Shown here piece after piece: positions 23,746-33,103 of a stretch of 64,000 nt of DNA. The translations under genes were made by a program, and so were the position numbers. The DNA comes from JBAZDC01 sp041654595 (lineage in GTDB: Bacteria; Pseudomonadota; Gammaproteobacteria; Burkholderiales; Burkholderiaceae_B). The notes under the pieces are model-generated. The model searched no databases. It worked only from the letters and a program-made list of their open reading frames with translations, and was not told the DNA's origin. Location of the stretch: the NCBI GenBank assembly GCA_964551305.1, contig CAZKBT010000005.1:10435-74434 (forward strand), read 5' to 3'. Within the stretch, counting starts at the first letter, position 1. Each line of letters starts with the position of its first letter.

Positions 23746-24768
23746 ATGAACAGAAGAATGACCCTCAAGACTCTAGGACGCCTATGCCTGGCGGGCGCAA
23801 GCGCCGCCGCCATCTCATTGTGCGGCACGACCGCCGCGGCGCAGGACAAGCCGATCAAGTGGGAGCTGGCCGGCTACTACGGCATGGGCACGCCGCCCAC
23901 CAAGCTGCTCAATGACTTCGCGGCGGACGTGAAAGAGGCGACCGACGGCAAGTTGCTCATCTCCGTGCGTCCCGTCGGCGAACTGCCCTATGCGCCTCCC
24001 GAGTACCACCGCGTGGTCGGCAACGGCTCCATCGACATGGCCGACACGGCGTGGATAGCCAGCGACATTCCTTCCGCCGGCGCGCTGACCTTGCCCATGC
24101 TCGTGCGCAGCTTCGCGGAGCTGCGCACCGCGATGGACGCCGCCAAGCCGAACATCGAAAAAGAGCTGGAGCGTTTCGGCGCGAAACCCTTGTTCTGGTA
24201 CAGCTTTCCGGTCGCCAATTTCTGGGGAACCGGGAAGGCTCCCCAAACCTTGAAGGATTTCGCGGGCCTGAAGATACGGGGATTGACGCCCGAGCACTCC
24301 GCGCTGATCGCCATGCTGGACGCGGCGCCCGCAACCATCGCCACCCCCGAGGTCATGACCGGCCTGCAGTACGGCACCGTCAATACCGCCATCACCTCGG
24401 CCTTCGGCTTGACCTCGGCCAAATGGGACAGCCTGATCAAGTGGGGCTATATCCTGAATCTTGCTCCATCGCCCAGCTTCATTCTGGTGAACAACAAGCA
24501 ATATGGCGAATTGCCGGCGCCGCTCAGGCAGAAGCTGGATGAGGTCGCCGCCAAGCACCAGGAGAGAATGCTGGACTTCATCGAGGAAGAAGAGGCGCGA
24601 TTGCAGAAAGAGCTGGCAAGCAAGGGCCTGGAGCTGGTTCAAGCGCAGGACAGCGATGTCGAAGCCTTGAGCAAGCAGGTCGAGCCTTTGTGGCAGCAGT
24701 GGCAATCGGGCCGTCCCGATACGGCCAAAGCGACGCTGGAAGGCGTGCGCGCCAGCCTGAAACGCTAG
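23746..24768 (+). CDS. TRAP transporter substrate-binding protein (DctP family)
   Basis: This 340-residue periplasmic receptor has an N-terminal signal peptide (hydrophobic 10-28, ending AAAQD) and the DctP pattern: FAADVKEATDGKLLISV, VGELPYAPPEYHRVVGNGSIDMA and LKIRGLTPEHSALI. It follows a CCAGGAGAC ribosome site. With DctQ and DctM it forms a complete sodium- or proton-driven importer for organic acids. It is 76 bases after the TIM-barrel gene and probably belongs to the same regulon. Confidence 0.9.
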   Translation: MNRRMTLKTLGRLCLAGASAAAISLCGTTAAAQDKPIKWELAGYYGMGTPPTKLLNDFAADVKEATDGKLLISVRPVGELPYAPPEYHRVVGNGSIDMADTAWIASDIPSAGALTLPMLVRSFAELRTAMDAAKPNIEKELERFGAKPLFWYSFPVANFWGTGKAPQTLKDFAGLKIRGLTPEHSALIAMLDAAPATIATPEVMTGLQYGTVNTAITSAFGLTSAKWDSLIKWGYILNLAPSPSFILVNNKQYGELPAPLRQKLDEVAAKHQERMLDFIEEEEARLQKELASKGLELVQAQDSDVEALSKQVEPLWQQWQSGRPDTAKATLEGVRASLKR

Positions 24769-24781
24769 GACGGGAGACATC

Positions 24782-25297
24782 ATGGCCCACCGAACCGTTC
24801 ACGGCGTGATGGAGAAAATAGCCAACGGCGGCGCGGTGCTGGCCGCCGCCGGCGTCGTGCTGAGCACGTTTCTGGTGCTGGCCGAAGTCGTCGCCCGTAG
24901 CGCTTTTCACACGTCGACGCTCATAAGCGTGGAATTCTCCAGCTATTTGCTGATCGTCGTCACCTTCCTCGGCTTGGCGTACACGCAGAAGTCCGGGCAA
25001 ATGATACACGTCGACGTGCTCTTCGGCGCATTGTCTCCGCGCAAGCGGGCCTGGGCCGATGCGCTCAGGCATACCGTGATGCTGGTGTATGCCGGCATCG
25101 CCCTGCGCTACGTGGGCGAGTTCACATGGCGCTCGTATTCGCTGGATCAAGTGTCGTCGACGCTGTTGCGCACGCCACAGTACATCCCGCAGCTATTCAT
25201 GGTGATTGGATTGGCTCTGCTGACCGCGGAGCTCGTGCGCGGCACGCTCGCCGCATGGCGACGGGCTTTCCGTCCTGAAGAACAAAAAGGACAGTAG
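24782..25297 (+). CDS. TRAP transporter small permease (DctQ family)
   Basis: This 171-residue membrane protein has four predicted helices and the DctQ signature EVVARSAFHTSTLISVEFSS followed by LGLAYTQKSGQMIHVDVLF. The gene is 13 bases after DctP and 5 bases before DctM. Its C-terminus is charged (FRPEEQKGQ). It forms the membrane complex with DctM. Confidence 0.9.
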   Translation: MAHRTVHGVMEKIANGGAVLAAAGVVLSTFLVLAEVVARSAFHTSTLISVEFSSYLLIVVTFLGLAYTQKSGQMIHVDVLFGALSPRKRAWADALRHTVMLVYAGIALRYVGEFTWRSYSLDQVSSTLLRTPQYIPQLFMVIGLALLTAELVRGTLAAWRRAFRPEEQKGQ

Positions 25298-25302
25298 ACA
25301 TC

Positions 25303-26598
25303 ATGGACCTGTTTACCACGCTGGGCGTGTTCGTCGGAACACTTACCGTACTGCTATTGCTGGGCACGTGGATGCCCGCCGCTCTGGGAATGAGCGGCAT
25401 CACTTTGCTGCTCGTCAACGGCGACGCGCGCATGCTCGAATCCATAGGCTCGGTGTTCTGGAACCAGGGCAGCAGCTTCGTGCTGCTGGCCATTCCCTTG
25501 TTCATCTTCATGGGAGAGATCGTCCTTGCCAGCGGCGTCAGCAGCCGGTTCTATCGATCGATCACACCGTGGGCGCGCTTCCTGCCCGGGCAGCTTTACA
25601 ACAGCAACATCATAGCCAGTGCCCTGTTTTCGTCCGTATGCGGCTCCAGCGTCGCCACGGCGGCCGCGGTGGGCACGGTCGCGATACCCGAGCTGCGCAA
25701 GGCGGGCTACGCCGATCGGCTGACTTTCGGAACGCTGGCCGTGGGCGGGACGCTGGGCATATTGATACCGCCGAGTTCCGCCATGATCATCTACGGCAGC
25801 ATGGTCAATGAAAACATCGCGAAGCTGTTCATCGCAGGCATACTTCCGGGGCTGGTGATCGTTGGCCTGTGCATCGCCTATATCATCATCATTACCTCTT
25901 TTAACCGTCGCATGGCGCCCGCGGATACCAGGTTTCCGACCTTGGGCGAACTGGCTCGCTCGGTTCCCGGCGCATTGCCGCTGGTGTTCCTGATGCTGGC
26001 GGTTATCGGCAGCCTTTACACAGGCTTCGTGACTCCGACGGAGGCGGCGGCGGTGGGCGTTCTGGGCGCGCTGGCCGTGGCGGGCGTCTTCAGGTCATTG
26101 AACTGGAGCATGTTGAAGAATGCGTTGGAAGCCACGGTGGCGTCGACCTGCATGCTCATGTTCATTATCTTGAGCGCGCAGATCATCGCCTTTGCTTTCG
26201 CTCGGCTCGGCGTCACCCGGGAATTGACGGATTTCATCGTGCATCAAAGCGTATCGCCTTGGACGATGCTCCTGATCGTCGTGGTCCTGTACCTGGTGCT
26301 GGGTTGCTTTCTCGACGCCATTTCGATGATGGTCATGACCCTGCCCTTGATCTATCCAGTCATGATGGAGCTGGGCTTCGATTCGGTGTGGCTGGGCGTG
26401 GTGCTGGTCTTGCTGATGGAGATTGGCCTGATCACGCCGCCCGTGGGGTTGAATTTGTTCGTATTGCAGCGGGTGGGCGGCAAGCCGCTGAGGGAAGTCG
26501 CGCTTGGCTCGCTGCCATTTGTCGGCGTACTGCTGCTGGGAGTCTTGCTGCTGGCGATCTGGCCCGAGATCGCCTTGTGGCTGCCGAATAAATTGTAG
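25303..26598 (+). CDS. TRAP transporter large permease (DctM family)
   Basis: This 431-residue protein has about twelve membrane segments. PLFIFMGEIVLASGVSSRFY, ICGSS-type CGSSVATAAAVGTVAIPEL and GTLGILIPPSSAMIIYG are diagnostic. It is the ion-coupled translocation subunit and the last gene of the operon 20117-26598. A strong hairpin follows at 26616. Confidence 0.92.
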   Translation: MDLFTTLGVFVGTLTVLLLLGTWMPAALGMSGITLLLVNGDARMLESIGSVFWNQGSSFVLLAIPLFIFMGEIVLASGVSSRFYRSITPWARFLPGQLYNSNIIASALFSSVCGSSVATAAAVGTVAIPELRKAGYADRLTFGTLAVGGTLGILIPPSSAMIIYGSMVNENIAKLFIAGILPGLVIVGLCIAYIIIITSFNRRMAPADTRFPTLGELARSVPGALPLVFLMLAVIGSLYTGFVTPTEAAAVGVLGALAVAGVFRSLNWSMLKNALEATVASTCMLMFIILSAQIIAFAFARLGVTRELTDFIVHQSVSPWTMLLIVVVLYLVLGCFLDAISMMVMTLPLIYPVMMELGFDSVWLGVVLVLLMEIGLITPPVGLNLFVLQRVGGKPLREVALGSLPFVGVLLLGVLLLAIWPEIALWLPNKL

Positions 26599-26615
26599 AA
26601 GGATCGGTTTCGCGG

Positions 26616-26645
26616 CGCGGGCGGCGCGATCGCTCGCCGCCCGCG
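26616..26645. terminator. GC hairpin between convergent dctM and znuA
   Basis: CGCGGGCGGCG (26616-26626) pairs perfectly with CGCCGCCCGCG (26635-26645) across an 8-base loop. It lies 17 bases after dctM and 21 bases after the end of znuA on the other strand. Neither side has a clear T-run, so it is a weak intrinsic terminator call, possibly acting for both strands. Confidence 0.4.
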
Positions 26646-26666
26646 GGAGACCGGGCGATACGGGGC

Positions 26667-27887
26667 TCAGCGCTTCAGGACGGCATCCCGTATCGTCATT
26701 ACATTGTGCCTCATCATGTCGATGTACGTCGCCGCCGGTCCGTCCTTTGCCGACAGCGCATCGGAATAAAGCTTGCCGCCGATTCTCATGCCGGTTTCGT
26801 TGGCGATCTGCTGGATCAGGCGGGAGTTGCTGATGTTCTCCAGGAAGAGGGCGGAGGCTTTTTGTTCCTTGACTTGCCGCACCAGGGCGGCGATCCCCGC
26901 CGCGGACGTTTCAGAGTCGGTGCTCAAGCCCTGCGGCGCCAGAAAGCGCAAGCCGTACTCACTTCCCAAATAGCCGAACGCGTCATGCGAGGTGATGACG
27001 GTGCGCTGCTGCTGCGGTATCTGCGCCACGGCTTTTTTCATTTCCTCATCCAGCGCGTCGAGTTTTTCCACGTACGATTCGGCATTGGCGCGGTAGCTGG
27101 GGCAGGAAGCCGCGTCGGCGGCGCAGAAAGCTTGCGCGATGTTGTTCACGTAGATCTTGGCATTTTGCACCGATTGCCAGGCATGTGGATCGTATTCGCC
27201 GTGATGATGGTGGTGCCCGCCGGCATGCGACGATTCCGGGCTTTGGCCATGGACGTGCTCTTGGCCGTGTTCGTGGTCGTGGTCGTGGCTATGTTCGTGG
27301 TCATGATCCTGGCCGTGGTCGTGGCCGTGGTCGTGGCCGTGGTCGTGGCCGTGGTCGTGGCCGTGGCTATGTTCGTGGTCGCGATCCTGGCCGCGGTTCC
27401 GTCCCGAGTCATGATCATTCTCTTGGCTATGCGCATGATTGTGGCCGGCGTCCTGATCGTGTCCATGGTCATGCCCGTGGTCATGAGCGTGATCGTCTCC
27501 GTGCCCGTGACTTGCTTCGCCGCCTTGGTCTTCTTCGGCATTGCGTAGCAGCCGAGAGCCTTTGGCGGCTTCCACGACTGTGGCCGTCGTGCCGCTCGCC
27601 TGAACCAGACGCTGGAGAAAGCCCTCGAGCTGCAAACCGTTGGACAATATCAGATCCGCCTCCTTGATCGCTATGGCGTCGGCGGGGCGGGGTTCGTAGG
27701 CATGAGTGTCGCCGTCGGGGCCGACCAGCGTGGTCAAGGCGATGTGGTCGCCTCCGACGATACGGGCGAAGTCGCCGATGATGGAAAACGTCGATACCAC
27801 TTTCAGGTCCCCGGCACTTGCCTGTGTCGATGCCAGGCAAGCCAGCGCGGCCGCGCCGGCGGCAAAAACTTTCTTCACTTCATGCAT
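26667..27887 (-). CDS. znuA: Zinc ABC transporter substrate-binding protein ZnuA with large His/Asp-rich insert
   Basis: This 406-residue cluster A-I binding protein has a signal peptide (residues 1-25, ending ASA-GD). Metal ligands are recognisable: His62 in THAYEP, His235 in EYDPHAW, the His in TSHDAFGYL and the acidic GLSTDSET. Residues 126-229 are an extreme His/Asp/Gly insert, much longer than the usual ZnuA loop, encoded in part by a 12-bp tandem repeat. Such loops scavenge or sense zinc in the periplasm. The ATG at 27887 has AAGGAGGAG-like pairing (AAGGAG). No znuB or znuC gene is in the window. A Zur-box-like palindrome lies 64 bases upstream. Confidence 0.92.
   Translation of the reverse strand: MHEVKKVFAAGAAALACLASTQASAGDLKVVSTFSIIGDFARIVGGDHIALTTLVGPDGDTHAYEPRPADAIAIKEADLILSNGLQLEGFLQRLVQASGTTATVVEAAKGSRLLRNAEEDQGGEASHGHGDDHAHDHGHDHGHDQDAGHNHAHSQENDHDSGRNRGQDRDHEHSHGHDHGHDHGHDHGHDHGQDHDHEHSHDHDHEHGQEHVHGQSPESSHAGGHHHHHGEYDPHAWQSVQNAKIYVNNIAQAFCAADAASCPSYRANAESYVEKLDALDEEMKKAVAQIPQQQRTVITSHDAFGYLGSEYGLRFLAPQGLSTDSETSAAGIAALVRQVKEQKASALFLENISNSRLIQQIANETGMRIGGKLYSDALSAKDGPAATYIDMMRHNVMTIRDAVLKR
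27311..27366 (-). repeat. 12-bp tandem repeat inside znuA
   Basis: The unit GTGGCCGTGGTC is repeated about four and a half times. On the coding strand it encodes His-Gly-His-Asp. Identical copies make it prone to slippage, and since 12 is a multiple of three, length changes stay in frame. Confidence 0.85.
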
Positions 27888-27950
27888 AAAAACTCCTTCC
27901 TTCGGATGGTGTGGCGACATTTTCCACTCTTTCGTTCACGTTCATAAGTC

Positions 27951-27968
27951 GATATGTTATAACATATC
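27951..27968. promoter_or_regulatory. Zur-box-like perfect palindrome between znuA and znuD
   Basis: GATATGTTATAACATATC is a perfect 18-bp inverted repeat containing the ATGTTATAACAT core expected for proteobacterial Zur sites. It sits between the divergent zinc genes, 64 bases from znuA and 90 from znuD, so one site could repress both under zinc sufficiency. Confidence 0.75.
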
Positions 27969-28057
27969 ATTAAGTTTAAAAAACATGGCTTCATGTTTCG
28001 TCCCCGAGCGTCTCTCCACGTTCTTCACTTTTTGTCCTTACCTTTGCAGGAGTCTCC

Positions 28058-30112
28058 ATGCGTTCCACCCCTTGCCCATTGCCATTGGCCTTGATGATGG
28101 CGTTCGCCCCGGTTGTGCAGGCCCAGAGCGCGGCGGCCCCGCCGGTGGAAAGCCTGTCGCCCGTCATCGTGACCGCCAACCCGCTTGCGCTGGATAGCGA
28201 CAGCCTGGCGACGCCGGCCAGCGTATTGCAGGGAGAGCGCCTGACGCTATCGCGGCGCGGCACGCTGGGGGAACTGTTGGAAGGCGAGCGCGGCGTGCAA
28301 GCCGACACTTTCGGCGGGGGCGCCAGCCGTCCCGTCATCCGCGGGCAGACGGCGCCCCGTGTCAAAGTGCTGAGCGACGGATCGGAAGTCGTGGACGCGT
28401 CCGGCGTTTCGCCCGACCATGTGGTGACAGTAGATACATTGTTAGCGCGTCGCGTCGAAGTCCTGCGCGGGCCTTCCGCGTTGTTGTACGGCGGCGGCGC
28501 CATAGGCGGCGTGGTGAACGTGCTGGACGACAAGATTCCCACCGAAGTGCCGGAGAACGGAATGAGCGGCTCGGTCGAATTATTCGGTTCGACGGCGGCC
28601 AAGGAACGCGCGGGCGCCGTGGGCTTGACCGTGGGCGAAGGCAATATCGCTCTGCGTGTGGAAGGCGCTCGGCGCCGCGCCGATGACTATCGCGTGGCGG
28701 ACTGGACCGAGAGCAGGGTACCCAATTCCAATGCCGAAAGCACCACGGGCAGCGTCGGCTTGTCTTTCGTGGGCAGCCGCGGCTATATCGGCGCGGCCTA
28801 CTCGTACCGGGAGGACGATTACGGCCTGCCTGGTCACAGCCATGAATACGAGGACTGCCACCCCCATGGCTCGTCGCTGCATTGCGGAGGCCACGATCAC
28901 GGCCACGATCATGATCACGGCCATGACCATGATCATGAGCATGGCGAGCATGCGGCCACCGCGCATCTGCGCAGCAGCAGGCTGGACGTCCGCGGCGAAT
29001 TGCGCGATCCTTTCGCGGGCTTCGCCAATCTCCGGTTTCGCGGCGGCTATACCGACTATCGGCACGACGAACGGGACGACGGCGAACTGGGCACGACATT
29101 CACCAATCGTGGCTACGACGGCCGGCTGGAGCTGCGCCATCGGCCGCTGGGCGGATGGGACGGCGTGATAGGCTTGCAGGCATCGCGCTACGATTTCGCT
29201 TCGTTCGGCGGCAGCGAAAGCTTTATTCCCAAGACGCGGACGAATTCGACGGGTTTGTTCGTATTGGAAAACTACCAGTGGAACGATTGGCGCTTCGAGC
29301 TCGGTGCGCGCCACGAATGGCAATCCGTTACGCCGCAGGAAGGCGGGCAGCCCGATTATGACGGCAGCGCGACGTCGCTATCGGCGGGAACGACCTGGAA
29401 CTTCGTACCGGGCTATGCGGCCACGCTTTCCATATCTCGCTCGCAACGCATGCCCAACGCGCAGGAGCTTTACGCCAAAGGCGTGCACTTCGCCACGTTG
29501 ACGTATGAGAAGGGAAATCCCGACCTGGGCAAGGAAACGGCGCGCACCGTGGACCTGGGCTTGCGCAAGACGGACGGCGATTTCCGTTTCGGCGTGAACC
29601 TTTTCCTCAGCCGCATCGACGGCTACATCTACGGCAACACATTGGACCGGCATGAGGACATCCGGCTGATCGAATACACGCAAGGCGATGCTTCTTTCGC
29701 CGGCCTGGAAGCCGAAGCCTCGTACCGCTTTTCGCCCCATGTTTCTGTGGCCGTCTTCGGAGACTACGTTCGCGGCAAGCTGCGCGACGGAGGCGGAAAC
29801 CTTCCCCGCATACCATCGGCGCGGGTCGGAGCGCGGGCCAACCTGACCTGGGATCGCTGGGGCGGCTTCCTGGAATACACGCAAGTCCTGCGCCAGAATC
29901 GCATCGCCGATTACGAGGAGTCCACGTCCGGCTATGGACTGTTGGGCGCCGGGGTGTCGTACAAAGGCACGATGGCCGGCACCGATTACCTCCTCTATCT
30001 GAAGGGCAGCAACTTGCTTAACAAGCTTGGCTACAATCATGCTTCATTCATTTCCCGGGCCGCGCCCATCCAGGGACGCAGCATCATGGCCGGAGTAAGG
30101 GTCGAGTTCTAG
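28058..30112 (+). CDS. znuD: TonB-dependent outer-membrane zinc receptor (ZnuD-like)
   Basis: This 684-residue receptor has a signal peptide ending VVQA, an N-terminal plug (TLGELLEGERGVQ, SRPVIRGQTAPRVKVLSDG, VEVLRGPSALLYGGGAIGG) and a C-terminal barrel ending VRVEF with terminal Phe. An extracellular-loop insert at about residues 260-302 is packed with His and Asp and flanked by two Cys (CHPHGSSLHC), like the zinc-binding loop of meningococcal ZnuD. It faces znuA across a Zur-type site. Together they form the outer-membrane and periplasmic steps of high-affinity zinc uptake. Zinc specificity is inferred from context and loop. Confidence 0.9.
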   Translation: MRSTPCPLPLALMMAFAPVVQAQSAAAPPVESLSPVIVTANPLALDSDSLATPASVLQGERLTLSRRGTLGELLEGERGVQADTFGGGASRPVIRGQTAPRVKVLSDGSEVVDASGVSPDHVVTVDTLLARRVEVLRGPSALLYGGGAIGGVVNVLDDKIPTEVPENGMSGSVELFGSTAAKERAGAVGLTVGEGNIALRVEGARRRADDYRVADWTESRVPNSNAESTTGSVGLSFVGSRGYIGAAYSYREDDYGLPGHSHEYEDCHPHGSSLHCGGHDHGHDHDHGHDHDHEHGEHAATAHLRSSRLDVRGELRDPFAGFANLRFRGGYTDYRHDERDDGELGTTFTNRGYDGRLELRHRPLGGWDGVIGLQASRYDFASFGGSESFIPKTRTNSTGLFVLENYQWNDWRFELGARHEWQSVTPQEGGQPDYDGSATSLSAGTTWNFVPGYAATLSISRSQRMPNAQELYAKGVHFATLTYEKGNPDLGKETARTVDLGLRKTDGDFRFGVNLFLSRIDGYIYGNTLDRHEDIRLIEYTQGDASFAGLEAEASYRFSPHVSVAVFGDYVRGKLRDGGGNLPRIPSARVGARANLTWDRWGGFLEYTQVLRQNRIADYEESTSGYGLLGAGVSYKGTMAGTDYLLYLKGSNLLNKLGYNHASFISRAAPIQGRSIMAGVRVEF

Positions 30113-30113
30113 C

Positions 30114-30882
30114 ATGAGCAATAGCGCAGTCGATTCCATGTATGGCGTGGTCCAGCGTATGCATGGACCGTTGCCTTGGGGCGGCGTGCTGGATGCGGGC
30201 ACGGGCCGCGGCTCCATGTCATGGCTGTTGAGCCTGGATACCGCGCGCTGGACCGCCGTCACCGGCGCGCAGAGCATGGCGGACCAGGTCCGGCGCCAGA
30301 TCGACGGACGCATGCGCGCGCAGGATCGCCTGGTGGTGGGCAACTGGATGGATCCCGACCTGCTGGCGGACGAGACGTACGACACGGTGCTGGCCGATTA
30401 TCTGGTCGGCGCCATAGAAGGGTTTGCGCCGTATTGGCAGGATCGCATCTTTGCTCGCTTGCGTCCCCTTGGTCGCGCGCAGGCTCTATGTGATCGGCCT
30501 GGAGCCGTACGTGCCCTATCTGCCGGCGGATGCGGCCGGACGCATCGTGTCCGAAATAGGGCGGCTGCGCGACGCCTGCCTGTTGCTCGCGGGCGAGCGG
30601 CCCTATCGCGAATATCCCATGGACTGGGTCTTGAGGCAGCTGCGAGCGGCGGGGTTCCGGCCGCTGGATACGCAGCGCTTCGCCATCCGCTATGGGGAAC
30701 GCTTCGTCAACGGCCAGCTGGATATGTGCGCCCAGCGCTTGTTACGCTTGAAAGACCGTGCGTTGGCGCTCGCCATGACGGAGCACGTGGCGCAACTCAG
30801 GGAACGCGCGCTGGCCATGGTGGCGGCGGAGGGCGGGCTGCGTCACGGACATGACTACGTCATTGCGGCGGAGCCTGTGTAA
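30114..30882 (+). pseudogene. Class I SAM-dependent methyltransferase-like gene with a frameshift
   Basis: The first part (30114 to about 30465) encodes a Rossmann methyltransferase start with motif I VLDAGTGRGSMSW and ADYLVGAIEGF. The protein then continues in the +1 frame to 30882 (RRLYVIGLEPYVPYL to HDYVIAAEPV). Removing one base in the CCCC or GG run at 30465-30472 restores a continuous frame of about 255 residues reading RPLVARRLY. This is either a sequencing error or a real disruption. It starts one base after the znuD stop, so it is in the zinc operon. The substrate is unknown. Confidence 0.7.
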
Positions 30883-31087
30883 GCGCCTGTCATGTCGCCG
30901 TGTTGATCGCTCGCGACAATCATGCCGTTGCTGAAAGTTGGTTTGCCGGTCCAAGGAACGCGGTATTATCCCCAAGGCAGCCGGATACGGCTTGCAGAGC
31001 AGCCGCTTCGCGCCGGCCATCGCGGCCAGGATGAAGCATGGCCCGATCCGCCCCTTGGCAAGGGCATAATCAACCGGCACGATTTGC

Positions 31088-32298
31088 ATGACAGACGACA
31101 ATTCCGCAGCGAGCTCTTCCTTCATACTCCCTGAAAGGGTACAGCGCGGGAATATTTGGCGGCTCTCCATCGCCCAGGCGTTGGCGGGCGCGAACTCGGT
31201 GGTGGTATACGCCACGGCGTCCATCGTCGGTGACAAGCTGGCGCCGTCGCCCATGTTGGCGACGCTGCCCATTTCCATCTTCGTGGTGGGGATGGCCGCC
31301 TGCATCCTGCCCGTGGGCGCCATCACCCGCCGCCATGGCCGGCGCGCCGCCTTTCTGGCGGGCACCGGCGCGGGCGTGCTTGCCGGTTTATTGGCCATGC
31401 TCGCGGTCATCGCGGGCTCGTTCTGGCTGCTCTGCCTGGCGACGTTCTTTGGCGGAAGCTATGCCGCCGTGGTGCTGTCCTTCCGTTTCGCCGCCGCCGA
31501 CGGCGTGGAACCGAAACGGCGCGCTCGCGCGCTGTCGCTCGTCATGGCGGGGGGCGTCGCCGCGGGTGTCGTGGGACCGCAGCTGGTAACGTTGACGATG
31601 CATCTGTGGCCTCCGCATATGTTTACCGCCACCTTCCTGATGCAAGCGGCCGTCGCGGCCGTGTCGGCGTTCGTTTTGCTGGGGGTGCGCCTGCCCATGC
31701 CCACCGCGGAGGAAGTCGCGGGCGGGCGGCCGTTGGCCGAGATCGTGCGCCAGCCGCGCTTCGTCGCCGCCGCCATCGCCGGCGCTGTATCTTATACGCT
31801 GATGAATTTCCTGATGACGGCCGCGCCGTTGGCCATGCACATGCACGGCCATGCGCAGGAAGCGGCCAATCTGGGCCTGCAATGGCACGTCATCGCCATG
31901 TTCGGGCCGAGCTTCTTTACCGGCAACCTGATTACCCGCTACGGCGCGGGACGCATCGCGGCTCTGGGATTGGTGTTGATCGGCCTGTCCGCGGTCGTCG
32001 GCCTGGGCGGCCCGGACATCGCCCATTTCTGGGGCACCCTGATCCTGCTCGGCGTGGGTTGGAACTTCGGCTTTTTGGGCGCATCCGCCCTGGTCCTGGA
32101 ATGCCATAGGCCCGAAGAGAAAGCGCGCGTGCAGTCGTTCAACGATTTCATCGTGTTCGGATTGATGGCGATCGGGTCGTTTTCTTCCGGCGGCCTGTTG
32201 TCGGCTTATGGATGGAACGTGGTGCTGTGGGGATCCTTCCTGCCGTTGGCCTTGGCGGTGGCGGCCTTGTTCGCGGCGATGCAAAGAGGCCGTGCGCC

Positions 32299-32302
<4 letters not shown>
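31088..32302 (+). CDS. MFS transporter
   Basis: This 404-residue membrane protein has about twelve helices in two halves. The loop between helices 2 and 3 carries GAITRRHGRRAAF, a variant of the MFS G-x3-D-R-x-G-R-R motif. It is preceded by 205 bases without a recognised gene, in which I see no clear promoter. Its stop overlaps that of the convergent crotonase gene (32299-32302). Neighbours do not indicate the cargo. Confidence 0.85.
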
Positions 32303-33033
<731 letters not shown>

Positions 33034-33103
33034 ATTCTTACTCCTGTGCACTGGGGCGATGATCGAATTCGTGGAGCCGTCCCCCTCGGGGGACGAGGCA
33101 GTA

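Noticed and set aside
27185..27545. Repeats resembling a CRISPR array
   Set aside because: The unit is 12 bp, tandem without spacers and in frame with znuA, encoding His-Gly-His-Asp.
26706..27548. Long hydrophobic open frame on the plus strand opposite znuA
   Set aside because: It is the complement of the His/Asp repeats; CAC/GAC codons read as Val-rich triplets on the other strand. No family match or ribosome site.
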